Assembly (NCBI GenBank): GCA_947444195.1 | Contig: CANEZL010000019.1 | Coordinates: forward strand, 19,539-83,538 | DNA: 64,000 bases | Reading direction: 5' to 3' | Source of the DNA: Methylobacteriaceae bacterium | Lineage (GTDB): Bacteria > Pseudomonadota > Alphaproteobacteria > Rhizobiales > Beijerinckiaceae | Shown here: positions 31,501 to 40,453 of the stretch, piece by piece | How positions within the stretch are numbered: the stretch's first letter is position 1 | Layout: each line of letters begins with the position of its first letter | Made by a program: the position numbers and the translations under genes | The notes under the pieces: model-generated | Seen by the model: the letters and a program-made list of their open reading frames with translations, nothing else | The model's database searches: none | What the model was told of the DNA's origin: nothing

Positions 31501-31872
31501 ATCGCGTGCAACGGCCGGCGCCTGCCGATGACCGCGACCGGCACGGCGGGCGAGGCCGTGGCGGCCCTGCGCTTCAAGGCGTGGCAGCCGGCCTCATCCC
31601 TGCACCCGACGATCCCCGCCCACTCGCCCCTGACCTTCGACATCCTCGACGGCTGGAGCGGGCGCTCGCTGGGCGGCTGCCGCTACCACGTGGCCCATCC
31701 GGGCGGTCGCAACTACGAGACCCATCCGGTCAACGCCTACGAGGCCGAGGGGCGCCGCCTCGCCCGCTTCCAGCCGCACGGCCACACGCCGGGCCAGGTG
31801 GCGATGCCGCGCGAGGAGACGAACCCCGAGTTCCCGCTGACCCTCGACCTGCGCACGCCCGCACCGCAATGA
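28600..31872 (+). CDS. Transglutaminase-like protein with C-terminal DUF2126
   Basis: About 1090 residues. Residues 1-300 are a bacterial transglutaminase-like unit with N-terminal beta domain ([22 protein letters not shown]) and intact catalytic triad: Cys184 in [11 protein letters not shown], His in [12 protein letters not shown], Asp in GLDATSG. From about 330 the DUF2126 region begins ([22 protein letters not shown]). It includes [23 protein letters not shown] and [13 protein letters not shown], resembling amidoligase folds. The start is a GTG at 28600 (or 28594); there is no ATG near the conserved N-terminus. The stop overlaps the next ATG (ATGA), so the genes are translationally coupled. 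Confidence 0.85.
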   Translation: MSIKAALHHVTHYRYDRPISLGPQVVRLRPAPHARVKIPAYALKVTPENHFLNWQQDPNGNWLARLVFPEKTQELKIEVDLTAEMAVINPFDFFVEDYAQTMPFAYAGDLRSELAPYLALDEARGPELDAFLAEIPERTGHESNTVLFLVALNRLVAGEIAYGVRMEPGVQTAAETLTLKSGSCRDSAWLLVQILRRLGLAARFTSGYLIQLVPDTTAVDGPEGTKTDFTDLHAWAEAYLPGAGWVGLDATSGLLCGEGHIPLASTPHYRSAAPISGLAEPAETTFGFDMGVTRVAETARITKPFSDDVWTGMDRLGAQVDADLAAQDVRLTMGGEPTFVCVDDFESPEWNTAAVGPTKRARADELIRRLRDRFGAGGFLHYGQGKWYPGESLPRWAFGLYWRRDGKPVWRDPGLIAPEGGTDATIAQARGLIEALAERLSLGAYVLPAFEDAEYWEKEQARLPVNVTPIRAESGSVEYDARIARAFRRGFGEPAAYVLPLASLAVGGDDDRAWISEAWSFRRGNTFLVPGDSPAGFRLPLAQLPHVPPESYPYYQPQDPLEARGDLPEGADAARARDGAGPAGVAVRTALTVEPRDGVLRVFMPPLQRAEEYLELVGHLEAAAAACRQPIHIEGYEPPYDPRLSVIKVTPDPGVIEVNVHPAASWREAVDITTGLYAEARQTRLGAEKFMTDGRHTGTGGGNHVVVGGATPDDSPFLRRPDLLKSLVLYWQRHPSLSYLFSGLYIGPTSQAPRMDEARHDGLYELEIALHQVPAPDAPNIPRWLVDRIFRNILVDVTGNTHRAEICIDKLYSPDGPTGRLGLVEFRAFEMPPDARMSLAQQLLLRALIAWFWREPQEGACVRWGTGLHDRFMLPHFLGADFRGVLDDLARAGYAFDPVAFEAQQLFRFPVFGQVEHAGVQLELRQALEPWHVLGEEGTSGGTVRFVDSSVERLQVKVNGFVPGRHVIACNGRRLPMTATGTAGEAVAALRFKAWQPASSLHPTIPAHSPLTFDILDGWSGRSLGGCRYHVAHPGGRNYETHPVNAYEAEGRRLARFQPHGHTPGQVAMPREETNPEFPLTLDLRTPAPQ

Positions 31873-34388
31873 CGCCGCAGGGGAGCCTCGGGGACGCGGA
31901 GGGCGGGGAGCAGCTCGCCCGCTGGACCGCCGGATACCGGCCGCAGGACGGCCGGCCCGACGAGTACCGCGCCCCCGACGGGTCCCCGCGCGGCGCCTGG
32001 CCGCGCCTCCTCGCGCGGCTCGGGGCGCTGGGCGAGGCGGAGATGATGGCCCGGTTCGTCTCGGCGGAGCGGCACATCCGCGATGCCGGCATCTCCTTCC
32101 GGGTCTACGGCGACCAGCGCGAGCATGCCTGGCCGCTCGGCTCGCTGCCCCTCGTCATCGAGGCCGCCGAGTGGCGGGCGCTGAGCGCGGGCCTCGTCCA
32201 GCGCGCCGCGCTGATGGAGGCGATCCTCGCCGACCTCTACGGGCCGGCCACCCTGGTGGCCGAGGGCCACCTGCCGGCCGCCGTGGTGGCCGGCTCGCCC
32301 GAGTTCCTGCGCCCCCTCCACGGCGTCCCGCCGCCCGGGGGGCGCTACCTCCGCCTCTACGCCGCCGATATCGGGCGGGGCCCCGATGGACGCTGGCAGG
32401 TGCTGGCCGACCGGACCCAGGCGCCCTCCGGCCTCGGCTGGGTTCTGGAGAACCGGATGGTGCTGGCCCGCGCCTTCCCGGACTTCTTCGAGGAGCTGCG
32501 CGTCGAGCGGCTGCCCGCCTTCTTCCAGGCCTTCCGGGAGGGCCTCGCGGCGGGCTCGGAGCGCGCGGACCCGCGCATCTGCCTGCTGACCTCGGGCCCC
32601 TACAGCAGCACTTACGTGGAGCAGGCCGCGCTCGCCCGCTATCTCGGCCTGCTCCTCGTGGAGGGCGACGACCTCGTGATGCGGGACGGGCGCCTGCACG
32701 TGCGCACCGTCTCCGGGCTGAAGCGGGCCGACGCCCTCTGGCGCCGGATCGACGCCGACTATCTCGACCCCCTCGAACTCAACCCGGCCTCGCGCCTCGG
32801 CGTGCCCGGCATCCTGGAGGCCCTGCGCAACGGCAGCCTCGTGATGGCCAACATGCCGGGGGCGGGCCTCGTGGAATCGGGGGCGCTCGCCGCCTACCTG
32901 CCGGGCATCGCCCGGCGCCTGCGCGGGGAGGACCTGAAGCTCGCCGGCCCCGAGACCCTGTGGTGCGGCGATCCCGACGCGCTCGCCCGGGTGCGCGACG
33001 ACCTCGACGCCTTCACCCTGCGGCCCGCGGCCACCGCGCGGCGGGGGGCGGGACGCGACGCGATCCTCGGCCCCCAGGCGCTCGCCGCCGAGCGGGCCCG
33101 GGCCATCGCGGCCCTGCACGACCGGCCCTTCGACTACGTGGCGCAGGCGCTCGGCCCCCTCTCGACCATGCCGGGCTGGGAGCGCGGCCCGGAGGGCCTG
33201 CGCCTCGTGCCGCGGCCCTTCGTGCTGCGGGTCTTCGCCGCGCGCACGGAAGCCGGCTGGCAGGTGATGCCCGGCGGCTTCTGCCGGGTCTCGGAGGGGG
33301 AGCATCTCGATCCCGGCGAGATGCGCCTCGGCATCCGGGCGGCCGACGTCTGGATCCTCTCCGAGACGCCGGTGGAGACCCGCGGCCTCGTGCAGTCGCG
33401 CCCGCCGCGGGTGCGCCGGATCGCCGGGCACCTGCCCTCGCGGGCCGCCGACGGCCTGTTCTGGTTCGGCCGCTACATCGAGCGGGCGGAGAGCGTGATC
33501 CGCCTCGTCGTCGCCCATCTGCGCAGCGTCGGCGACGCGGTGGCCACCGACATCCGGGGCGGCACGCACGCGCCGACCGCCGCGCGCATCCGCAGCCTGC
33601 TCACCGACTGGGGGGCGGCGCGCGCGGCCGACCTGCCCACCGCGTCCCTCGCCCAGGAGGCGCTGAGCGGGCGCGACCTGCGCGGCGCGGCCCGCGCCCA
33701 TATCGAGGCGGCCCGGCGCAACGCCGCCACCCTGCGCAACCGGCTCTCGGGCGAGGCTTGGCGGGTGCTCGCCGACCTCGCGGACCTGCTCGCCCTCGAT
33801 CCGGGGCGCGGCTTCACCGAATCGCAGCTGCTCGGCCGGGCCGAGCGGGCGCTGAGCCACCTCTCGGCGCTCTCGGGCCTCGCCCACGAGAACCTGAACC
33901 GGGCGGCGGGCTGGCACTTCGTGGATCTCGGCCGCCGCATCGAGCGGGCGATCAACACCTGCGACTTCGCCCTGGCCTTCGCCCACGACGAGGCCGACCC
34001 CGAGAGCCTCGGCGTGATGCTGGCCCTGTGCGACTCGCAGATCAGCTACGGCGCCCGCTACCTGGAGGGCGTCGCCCTCGACGCCGTGCGCGACCTCGTC
34101 CTGCTCGATCCCTACAATCCCCGCTCCATCGCCTTCCAGGTGGAGGCGGTGGCCCGCCACCTCGCCGAGCTCCCGGCCCTGTCGGCGGACGGGCTGCCCG
34201 AGCCGCAATGCCGCCTCGCCGCGCGCATCGTCGCGGAGTTCCGCAGCAGCGAGGCCGCCGACCTCGACGCGGTCGGCATGACCCGCATCGAGAGCGAATT
34301 GGAGCGGCTGGCCGACTCGATCGCCGGCCGGTACTTTCCCCGCGGCCCGGAAGCCATGCGCTCGGAAAAACTCGCGGGGCTCGGGTGA
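31869..34388 (+). CDS. Circularly permuted ATP-grasp protein fused to alpha-E domain
   Basis: 839 residues. The first about 480 are the circularly permuted ATP-grasp (type 2) domain: [84 protein letters not shown]. The C-terminal about 330 form the all-helical alpha-E domain, starting [20 protein letters not shown] and including [20 protein letters not shown]. Such proteins are predicted peptide or amide ligases. The ATG overlaps the stop of the upstream gene by four bases. The next gene starts within its own stop codon, so the three are one translational unit. Confidence 0.85.
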   Translation: MTPQGSLGDAEGGEQLARWTAGYRPQDGRPDEYRAPDGSPRGAWPRLLARLGALGEAEMMARFVSAERHIRDAGISFRVYGDQREHAWPLGSLPLVIEAAEWRALSAGLVQRAALMEAILADLYGPATLVAEGHLPAAVVAGSPEFLRPLHGVPPPGGRYLRLYAADIGRGPDGRWQVLADRTQAPSGLGWVLENRMVLARAFPDFFEELRVERLPAFFQAFREGLAAGSERADPRICLLTSGPYSSTYVEQAALARYLGLLLVEGDDLVMRDGRLHVRTVSGLKRADALWRRIDADYLDPLELNPASRLGVPGILEALRNGSLVMANMPGAGLVESGALAAYLPGIARRLRGEDLKLAGPETLWCGDPDALARVRDDLDAFTLRPAATARRGAGRDAILGPQALAAERARAIAALHDRPFDYVAQALGPLSTMPGWERGPEGLRLVPRPFVLRVFAARTEAGWQVMPGGFCRVSEGEHLDPGEMRLGIRAADVWILSETPVETRGLVQSRPPRVRRIAGHLPSRAADGLFWFGRYIERAESVIRLVVAHLRSVGDAVATDIRGGTHAPTAARIRSLLTDWGAARAADLPTASLAQEALSGRDLRGAARAHIEAARRNAATLRNRLSGEAWRVLADLADLLALDPGRGFTESQLLGRAERALSHLSALSGLAHENLNRAAGWHFVDLGRRIERAINTCDFALAFAHDEADPESLGVMLALCDSQISYGARYLEGVALDAVRDLVLLDPYNPRSIAFQVEAVARHLAELPALSADGLPEPQCRLAARIVAEFRSSEAADLDAVGMTRIESELERLADSIAGRYFPRGPEAMRSEKLAGLG

Positions 34389-35302
34389 TCTACACGCTGC
34401 GCCACCGCACCGCCTACCGCTACGGCCGGCCCGTGCGCTTCGCCCGCTGCTCCCTGCGCCTGAAGCCGCAGACGGGGGAGGGGCAGACCGTGCTGTCGAG
34501 CACGGTCACGGTCACGCCGAGCCCGGCCTCCGCCGTGACCCGGCGCGATTATTTCGGGATCGAGACCCTCGGCCTCACCCTCGACGCGCCCCATACCGAG
34601 TTCAGCGTCGAGGCCCTCTCCCGGGTCGAGGTCGCCCGGCCCCCGCCGCCGCCCCCCGAATCCGGCCCGGACTGGGAGGCGGTGCGCGCCGCGGTGGTGG
34701 CCGGCCGCGCCCTGGGGCCCGACGCGCCGGTCCATTTCCTGTTCCCGAGCGCGCGGGTGCCCCTCGTCCCCGAGATCGCCGACTACGCGCGGGCGAGCTT
34801 TCCTCCCGGCCGCAGCGCCTACGGGGGCGCCCTCGACCTGATGCACCGGATCCGCGCCGATTTCCGGTTCGACGCCCGCGCCACCACCGTCCACACCCCG
34901 GTGAGCGAGGCCTTCGCCCTGCGCGCCGGCGTCTGCCAGGACTTCGCCCACGTGATGATCGCGGGGCTGCGCGGCCTCGGCCTGCCCGCGGCCTATGTCA
35001 GCGGCTACCTGCGCACCACCCCGCCCCCCGGCCGCCCGCGCCTGCGCGGGGCCGATGCGAGCCACGCCTGGGTCGCGGTCTGGTGCGGGCAGGGCTGGAT
35101 GGGGCTCGACCCCACCAACGCGGCGCCGGTGCAGGACGACCACATCGTGGTCGCCCGCGGGCGCGACTACGGGGACGTCGCCCCCATCGACGGCATCGTC
35201 TCCGGCTCGGGGCCGCAGCGGCTGCGGGTGGAGGTCGACGTGATCCCGGAGGACGAGGGGAACGGGCCCCTCGCGGAGCCGGCCCTCGCCCTGGCGCGGT
35301 AG
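34385..35302 (+). CDS. Transglutaminase family protein (cysteine protease fold)
   Basis: 305 residues, GTG start at 34385 overlapping the previous TGA. The N-terminal beta domain opens [25 protein letters not shown]. The catalytic triad is intact: Cys in RAGVCQDFAHVMIAGLRGLG, His in DASHAWVAVW, Asp in GLDPTN. It may cut or cross-link peptides made by the upstream ligase. It is the last gene of the cluster; a short repeat at 35321-35360 separates it from convergent mntR. No signal peptide is evident, so all three products are likely cytosolic. Confidence 0.85.
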   Translation: MIYTLRHRTAYRYGRPVRFARCSLRLKPQTGEGQTVLSSTVTVTPSPASAVTRRDYFGIETLGLTLDAPHTEFSVEALSRVEVARPPPPPPESGPDWEAVRAAVVAGRALGPDAPVHFLFPSARVPLVPEIADYARASFPPGRSAYGGALDLMHRIRADFRFDARATTVHTPVSEAFALRAGVCQDFAHVMIAGLRGLGLPAAYVSGYLRTTPPPGRPRLRGADASHAWVAVWCGQGWMGLDPTNAAPVQDDHIVVARGRDYGDVAPIDGIVSGSGPQRLRVEVDVIPEDEGNGPLAEPALALAR

Positions 35303-35320
35303 GGCAGGGGGCGCCGGCGC

Positions 35321-35360
35321 GTCGTCCCGAGAGCCGGCAACCACCTTTCGGGACGATGCC
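35321..35360 (-). repeat. Short dispersed repeat, copy B
   Basis: Read on the minus strand this is GGCATCGTCCCGAAAGGTGG followed by TTGCCGGCTCTCGGGACGAC, closely matching 22837-22872. TCCCGA/TCGGGA arms form a hairpin. It lies between two convergent genes, where it could serve as a bidirectional transcription barrier. Confidence 0.6.
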
Positions 35361-35819
35361 CTAGGCCCCACCCCGGCCCTCGGCGAAGCGCCGGAACGCC
35401 TCCAGGGTCTCGCCGCTCACGTGGTGCTCGATGCCCTCCGCGTCGCGCCGGGCGGTCTCCGCGCTCACCCCCAGGGCGCAGAGGAAGCGCTCGACGACGC
35501 GGTGTCGCTCGCGCGCCTGATCGGCGAGGATGCGGCCGGCCTCGGTGAGGAAGACCCCGCGATAGGGCCGCTGCTGCACCAGCCCGTCCTCGGACAGGCG
35601 CTTGAGCATCTTGGCCACCGTCGGCTGCGCCACGCCGAGGCGCGCGGCGATGTCGACCTGGCGCGCCTCGCCCCCGTCGCCGATCAGGTCGGCGATCAGC
35701 TCCACGTAATCCTCGGCCAGTTCCGAGCGCCGGGCCTCCCGGGCCTGCCGGAAGCTCGCGACATGGACCTCCGGGTCGACGAGGGGGTCTTCGGCGGCGA
35801 TCGGACGGCGAGCCGGCAT
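35361..35819 (-). CDS. mntR: Manganese-responsive DtxR/MntR-family repressor
   Basis: 152 residues. A winged helix with [27 protein letters not shown] and [20 protein letters not shown] is followed by a dimerisation domain with metal ligands in [18 protein letters not shown]. The order of motifs matches E. coli MntR closely. The ATG at 35819 has GAGG about ten bases upstream; a GTG 12 bases earlier is the alternative. It is divergent from mntH, whose promoter carries a matching operator. The protein should repress mntH when Mn2+ is sufficient. Confidence 0.92.
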   Translation of the reverse strand: MPARRPIAAEDPLVDPEVHVASFRQAREARRSELAEDYVELIADLIGDGGEARQVDIAARLGVAQPTVAKMLKRLSEDGLVQQRPYRGVFLTEAGRILADQARERHRVVERFLCALGVSAETARRDAEGIEHHVSGETLEAFRRFAEGRGGA

Positions 35820-35931
35820 CGGACGGGGCACCTCGGGACAGGGGAATCGGACCGCCCTTCTAGCGCAGGCATCCCCGCCCAGGGAGCCCCCGCCCCCGAC
35901 GATCGGCCGCGCGGGGCGAGCGATTTAGCCG

Positions 35932-35962
35932 TTCACAACCGTTATAGCTCAGGCTATGTTTT
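35932..35962 (+). promoter_or_regulatory. mntH promoter with MntR box
   Basis: ATAGC-TCAG-GCTAT (35944-35957) is an inverted repeat embedded in GTTATAGCTCAGGCTATGTT. Its right arm, GCTATGTTT, matches the enterobacterial MntR box as I recall it (AACATAGC-N4-GCTATGTT). TTCACA (35932-35937), 17 bases, then TATGTT (35955-35960) reads as a sigma-70 promoter, so the box covers the -10 region. mntH begins about 40 bases downstream. Confidence 0.75.
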
Positions 35963-35998
35963 GGGTGCACCGCACCCTCCGCACCGGAACCGACGCCC

Positions 35999-37342
35999 GT
36001 GAACCTGATGATCCGCGACACCGGCTGGCGCAGCGGCCGGGACCGGGACGAGCCGAGCCTCGGCGCCCTCAACGGCAGCGTGGCGGTGCACGCGCAGGGT
36101 TCCTGGCTGCGCCGCTTCCTCGGCTTCCTCGGCCCCGGCTACATGGTGGCGGTGGGCTACATGGACCCCGGCAACTGGGCCACCGACATCGCGGGCGGCG
36201 CCCAGTTCGGCTACACCCTGCTCGCGGTCATCCTGATCTCGAACCTGATGGCGATCGTGCTGCAGGCGCTGGCCGCCCGGCTCGGCATCGCCACCGGCCG
36301 CGACCTCGCCCAGGCCTGCCGCGACGCCTATTCCCGGCCCGTGGGCTTCCTGCTCTGGCTCGCCTGCGAGGCGGCGATCATCGCCTGCGATCTCGCCGAG
36401 GTGATCGGCACCGCGATCGCCCTGAAGCTCCTGTTCGGCATCCCGCTCGTGATGGGCGCGGTCATCACAGCCCTCGACGTGCTGGTGGTGCTCCTCCTGC
36501 TGCGGCGGGGCTTCCGGGCGCTGGAGGCCTTCGTGATCGGGCTCCTCACCGTGATCTTCGCCTGCTTCGCCGTGCAGATCGCGCTCGCCGCGCCGCCGAT
36601 CCAGGCGGTGCTCGGCGGCTTCGTGCCCTCGCCCGAGATCGTGACGAACCCGGCCGCCCTCTACATCGCCATCGGCATCATCGGCGCCACGGTGATGCCG
36701 CACAACCTCTACCTGCACTCGGCGATCGTGCAGACCCGGGCCTATCCGCGCGATCCGGCCGGGCGGCGGGCGGCGCTCCGCTTCGCCGTCACCGACTCCA
36801 CCATCGCCCTGATGCTGGCGCTGTTCGTCAACGCGGCGATCCTGATCCTGGCGGCCTCCGTGTTCCACGCGAGCGGGCGCACGGACGTCTCCGAGATCGA
36901 GCAGGCCTACGAGCTGCTCTCGCCGCTGCTCGGCGTCGGCATCGCCTCCACCCTGTTCGCGGTGGCGCTGCTCGCCTCGGGCCTCAACTCCACGGTGACG
37001 GCGACGCTCGCCGGACAGATCGTGATGGAGGGCTTCCTGCGCCTGCGCCTGCCGAACTGGGCGCGCCGCCTCGTCACCCGCGGCATCGCCATCGTGCCGG
37101 TCGTGGTCGTCACCGCCCTCTACGGGGATGCCGGCACCGCCAAGCTCCTCGTCCTGAGCCAGGTGGTGCTGTCGATGCAGCTTCCCTTCGCGGTCATCCC
37201 CCTGGTGCGCTTCGTCTCGGACCCGGCCAAGATGGGCGCCCTGGTGGTGCCGGCCTGGCTCAAATGGCTGTCCTGGGCGATCGCCGGGCTGATCGTGGTG
37301 CTGAACGTGAAGCTGCTGGTCGACACCGTGACGGGCGTCTGA
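35999..37342 (+). CDS. mntH: Nramp-family Mn2+/H+ symporter
   Basis: 447 residues, about 11 membrane helices. The transport-site motifs are present: [13 protein letters not shown] in helix 1 and [19 protein letters not shown] in helix 6. It imports manganese (and other divalent metals) driven by protons across the inner membrane. The start is a GTG at 35999 or the ATG at 36008; neither has a clear ribosome-binding site. The MntR box in its promoter and divergent mntR indicate repression by manganese. It is convergent with the TPP enzyme gene (32-base gap). Confidence 0.95.
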   Translation: MNLMIRDTGWRSGRDRDEPSLGALNGSVAVHAQGSWLRRFLGFLGPGYMVAVGYMDPGNWATDIAGGAQFGYTLLAVILISNLMAIVLQALAARLGIATGRDLAQACRDAYSRPVGFLLWLACEAAIIACDLAEVIGTAIALKLLFGIPLVMGAVITALDVLVVLLLLRRGFRALEAFVIGLLTVIFACFAVQIALAAPPIQAVLGGFVPSPEIVTNPAALYIAIGIIGATVMPHNLYLHSAIVQTRAYPRDPAGRRAALRFAVTDSTIALMLALFVNAAILILAASVFHASGRTDVSEIEQAYELLSPLLGVGIASTLFAVALLASGLNSTVTATLAGQIVMEGFLRLRLPNWARRLVTRGIAIVPVVVVTALYGDAGTAKLLVLSQVVLSMQLPFAVIPLVRFVSDPAKMGALVVPAWLKWLSWAIAGLIVVLNVKLLVDTVTGV

Positions 37343-37374
37343 CACCCCGTCTCATCGAGAGCCGGCCTGAAGCC

Positions 37375-39072
37375 TCAGCGCACCTCGTCGGTCGCCCGCA
37401 CCACCACCTCCACGAGGTTCGGCGCGCCGGAGCGGATGCCGGCCTCGATGGCGGGCGCGATGTCGCCGGCCCGGGTGATGCGGCGGGCGGGCACGCCCAT
37501 CGAGGCGGCGAGCGCCGGGAAGTCGATCCGCGGATCGGTGAGGTCCATGGCGATGAAGCGGTTGGCGCGCACCGAGGCGTAGTGCGTCTGGCTCTTCATG
37601 AAGCGCTTGAGGATGTTGTACTCGGCGTTGTTGATGACCACGAAGGTCACCGGCAGCCCCTCGTGCGCCGCGGTCCACAGGGCCTGGGGCGAGTACAGGG
37701 CCGCCCCGTCCCCCACCACGCAGACCACCGGCGCCCGGTCGATCCCCAGGGAATACCCCACCGCCGCCGGCATGCCCCAGCCGAGCACGCCGCCGCGCAT
37801 GGCCGCGTACTGGTGGGTGTTGGGGCTGTCGAGGAAGGTGCGCAGGTGGGTCAGCGTCGCGGGCGCCTCGTCCACGATGGGCGTGACGTGGCCGACCGCG
37901 CGGGCGACCTCCCGGGCGGCCACGAGCGGCGCGATCACCGGATCGGCGAAGGCGGCCTCCGCCGCCGCGGCGAGCCGGGCCCGGCGCTCGGCGCGCGCGC
38001 CGGCCGCCGCCTCGCGCAGGCTTGCATAGGTCTCGCCCCGCGGGGCGAGGCGCGCCGCGAGCAGGGGCAGGAGCACGTCGAGGGAGGCGCGGATGTCGCC
38101 GACCATCGAGAGTTCGGTGGTGTAGGTGCGCCCGAGATCGCGCACGTCCGCCGAGAGCTGGAACACCCGCGTGCCGGCCGGCACCGCCGAGCCCTCCGTG
38201 TAGAGCACGGTGATCAGCGACTTGCCGCCGAGCGCGAAGACCGCGTCGTAGGCGCCGAGCGTCTCGGCGATGGCGTCCGCCCGGGTCGGCAGGTTGCCGG
38301 CCCAGAGCGGGTGCGCGGTGGGGAAGGGGATGTGGGCCGGCCAGGAGGAGCCGTAGACGGGGGCGCCGAGCGCGTCGGCGAGCGCCACCGCCTGGGCCGA
38401 GGCATCGCTCGAATCGACCTCGTCCCCCGCGATCAGGGCGAGGCGGCCCGGCGCGACGCCCGCGAGCCGCTCGGCGAGGGTGTCGAGGGAGCCCGCCACC
38501 GCCCGGTGGTCGATGGTCGAGACCGCGCCCGCGGGCGCCGCGGTCATCGCCTCCATCACGTCCATGGGCAGGGAGAGGAAGACCAGGCCGGAGGGCGCCG
38601 CCCCGCAATCGTGGAAGGCGCGCCGGAGCAGCACCGGCAACTGGTCGGCGCTCGTCACCTCGCGGGCCCATTTCACCACCGGCGCGGCGATGGCGACGAG
38701 GTCGCCGAACAGGAGCGGGTCGGTGATGGCGTGCCGGGAATCCTGCTGGCCCGCCGTGACCACCAGCGGCGTGCCCGAGACGTGCGAGTTGATGAGGTTG
38801 CCGAAGCCGTGCCCGAGGCCGCCCGCCGTGTGCAGGTTGAGGAAGGCCGGCCGGCGCGCCGCTTGCGCGTAGCCGTCGGCCATGGCCACGGCGCTCGCCT
38901 CCTGGAGCGCCAGGATATAGGCGATGTCCGGCGTCTCGGTGAGCGCGTCGATGAGGGGCAGCTCGGTGGTGCCCGGATTGCCGAAGATGTAGCGCACCCC
39001 CTCCGAGCGCAGCACCTCGAGGAGGAGGGCCGCCCCCCGGCGCGGCGCGCACGCATCCACCGTGGTGATCAT
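37375..39072 (-). CDS. Thiamine diphosphate-dependent decarboxylase, benzoylformate decarboxylase-like
   Basis: 565 residues of the acetolactate synthase/decarboxylase superfamily. The N-terminal Pyr domain has VRYIFGNPGTTELPLIDAL and the activating glutamate in LALQEASAVAMADGYA. The C-terminal PP domain has the ThDP/Mg motif GDGAALYSPQALWTAA ending in VINNAEYNILK. HTAGGLGHGFGNLINSHVSGTP, with its adjacent histidine, is typical of benzoylformate decarboxylases. It could decarboxylate an aromatic or branched 2-oxo acid. No mandelate or aromatic pathway genes lie nearby, so the substrate is open. Confidence 0.8.
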   Translation of the reverse strand: MITTVDACAPRRGAALLLEVLRSEGVRYIFGNPGTTELPLIDALTETPDIAYILALQEASAVAMADGYAQAARRPAFLNLHTAGGLGHGFGNLINSHVSGTPLVVTAGQQDSRHAITDPLLFGDLVAIAAPVVKWAREVTSADQLPVLLRRAFHDCGAAPSGLVFLSLPMDVMEAMTAAPAGAVSTIDHRAVAGSLDTLAERLAGVAPGRLALIAGDEVDSSDASAQAVALADALGAPVYGSSWPAHIPFPTAHPLWAGNLPTRADAIAETLGAYDAVFALGGKSLITVLYTEGSAVPAGTRVFQLSADVRDLGRTYTTELSMVGDIRASLDVLLPLLAARLAPRGETYASLREAAAGARAERRARLAAAAEAAFADPVIAPLVAAREVARAVGHVTPIVDEAPATLTHLRTFLDSPNTHQYAAMRGGVLGWGMPAAVGYSLGIDRAPVVCVVGDGAALYSPQALWTAAHEGLPVTFVVINNAEYNILKRFMKSQTHYASVRANRFIAMDLTDPRIDFPALAASMGVPARRITRAGDIAPAIEAGIRSGAPNLVEVVVRATDEVR

Positions 39073-39367
39073 GCCTGTCTCTCTCCGCGGCTCACGATCG
39101 CGGGAGCGAGGCTACGCCATCCGTGCCCGGCTGCCCACGGGTGGATCGCTGGGTCGAGATCAGGCGCTTAGCTTTTTCTCGAACGTCCGCGTCGGGTGGA
39201 TTGCGGTCGCTTGGTGCCATTCCGACACAAGCTGCTTTCGCCCAATTCGCGACGTTCAGGATCGATCGACAGCTTCCCTAACCCCGACCCTGGAACTGTC
39301 GGATAACCGTTAATGGGCTGTCGCGTATGAGGTGACAGCCGGTATCCGTTAAGATTATTATCAGCGG
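39073..39367. other. Left flank of AT-rich island with hairpin and repeated CCGTTAA
   Basis: Base composition falls from about 39170 onwards. Just before the HEPN-motif gene, GGCTGTC and GACAGCC (39314-39338) can form a stem. It is flanked by a direct repeat CCGTTAA (about 39306 and 39347). Slightly upstream CGACAG and CTGTCG form another possible pair. This looks like a regulatory or recombination-related sequence, but no protein or tRNA gene is seen. Confidence 0.45.
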
Positions 39368-40357
39368 ATGAGCTACACTTCGCGGAATGAGCTACCAGCC
39401 GGAACGAACATCGAAAGAGTTCTCCAGATCGTCGATCTGTTGGGGTACCGACGCCTGCGCAATGATTTACGCGTACCAAACATGGTAGGCAGCTATCATT
39501 GGTACGACGGGACTGATTATCGTTCGTGGTATGGCGTCGAGCTTCAAGCATATAATGAAAAAGGTCGGATTTTTATCGACACTAGGTCAACCGTTTCACG
39601 AAGTTATTGGGATTTGGTTCATCAGAATAAAACCATCAAACTGATGCGCGACTTGTTTGGTGGACGTTTCGAAACCGATGGTGGGCGAAACCGATATTGG
39701 CGGCCGGACGAGCCGCCACCGTCCCCCTTGGTTTCAGGGTGTTATCTCGCGCGCTGGCGCTTCAATAATGCGATTATGAAATCGCAGATATATATACAGT
39801 CAAGGAAGTTAGATGGGATGATAGCTCGGGAGCAGCCTTCGGGATTTATTTTTATTGATGAGATGAACCCTCGTCTTCTTTCCAATAATTTGCTTGTTCC
39901 GTTTATTATTGCGGTTTGGGAAGACTATTTTCGTTCCACTTTCGCGGTGATTTTGAAGTACGTCGCAAAGCGGGATCAGGTACTGAAAAGGGCTCGACTT
40001 AGCCATAACCATCTTGAACAGATTGCAATCGACGGCAAGACACTAGAGCAAGCGATATCTGAATGCTTCTCGTTTCAGCGACCCAGCATAATCGGCGAAA
40101 ATTTTCGCTTACTGGATACTGGCCTTGATCTGGCAGCGACTATGCGTAAGCCTTTTAGGAGCCGCAAAGTAACCCTCTACGACCGAATTGAAGACTTGAT
40201 TGAAGGACGCAATGCCTTTGTCCATGCTGGCGAACTGGATCTAATGCTCTATGACCGTCAATTAGAGAAGATAATGAGCGACATAGTGGAGGTTGTTGAT
40301 CGCTGCTACCAAGCGATTGGCGCACGGTTTAATTTTGTTCCGCTCACAAACTATTGA
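39368..40357 (+). CDS. Foreign AT-rich gene with C-terminal HEPN ribonuclease motif
   Basis: 329 residues, no overall family recognised. Near the C-terminus, in a helical stretch, IEDLIEGRNAFVHAGELDL contains R281-x4-H286, the Rx4-6H signature of HEPN ribonucleases. Residues about 40-110 form an aromatic, beta-rich N-terminal region (WYGVELQAYNEKGRIFIDT). Codon use differs sharply from the neighbours: ATA, TTA and AGG codons are frequent. One 60-base row (39901-39960) has only 23 G/C. It stands alone between a decarboxylase and a lysR gene. I infer a horizontally acquired toxin or phage-defence effector. A non-defence role cannot be excluded. Confidence 0.6.
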   Translation: MSYTSRNELPAGTNIERVLQIVDLLGYRRLRNDLRVPNMVGSYHWYDGTDYRSWYGVELQAYNEKGRIFIDTRSTVSRSYWDLVHQNKTIKLMRDLFGGRFETDGGRNRYWRPDEPPPSPLVSGCYLARWRFNNAIMKSQIYIQSRKLDGMIAREQPSGFIFIDEMNPRLLSNNLLVPFIIAVWEDYFRSTFAVILKYVAKRDQVLKRARLSHNHLEQIAIDGKTLEQAISECFSFQRPSIIGENFRLLDTGLDLAATMRKPFRSRKVTLYDRIEDLIEGRNAFVHAGELDLMLYDRQLEKIMSDIVEVVDRCYQAIGARFNFVPLTNY

Positions 40358-40453
40358 TGCAGACGACGCGGGCCATTCACCGACTACCATTCGCTCACTC
40401 ACACTCTGATGGCCTGCTAAGCTTCGACACCAGACGGTATCAGCCAGTCAAAT

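Noticed and set aside
39073..40453. Integration of the AT-rich island at a tRNA gene or by an integrase
   Set aside because: No tRNA, integrase, or clear flanking direct repeats were seen; the mechanism of entry is open.
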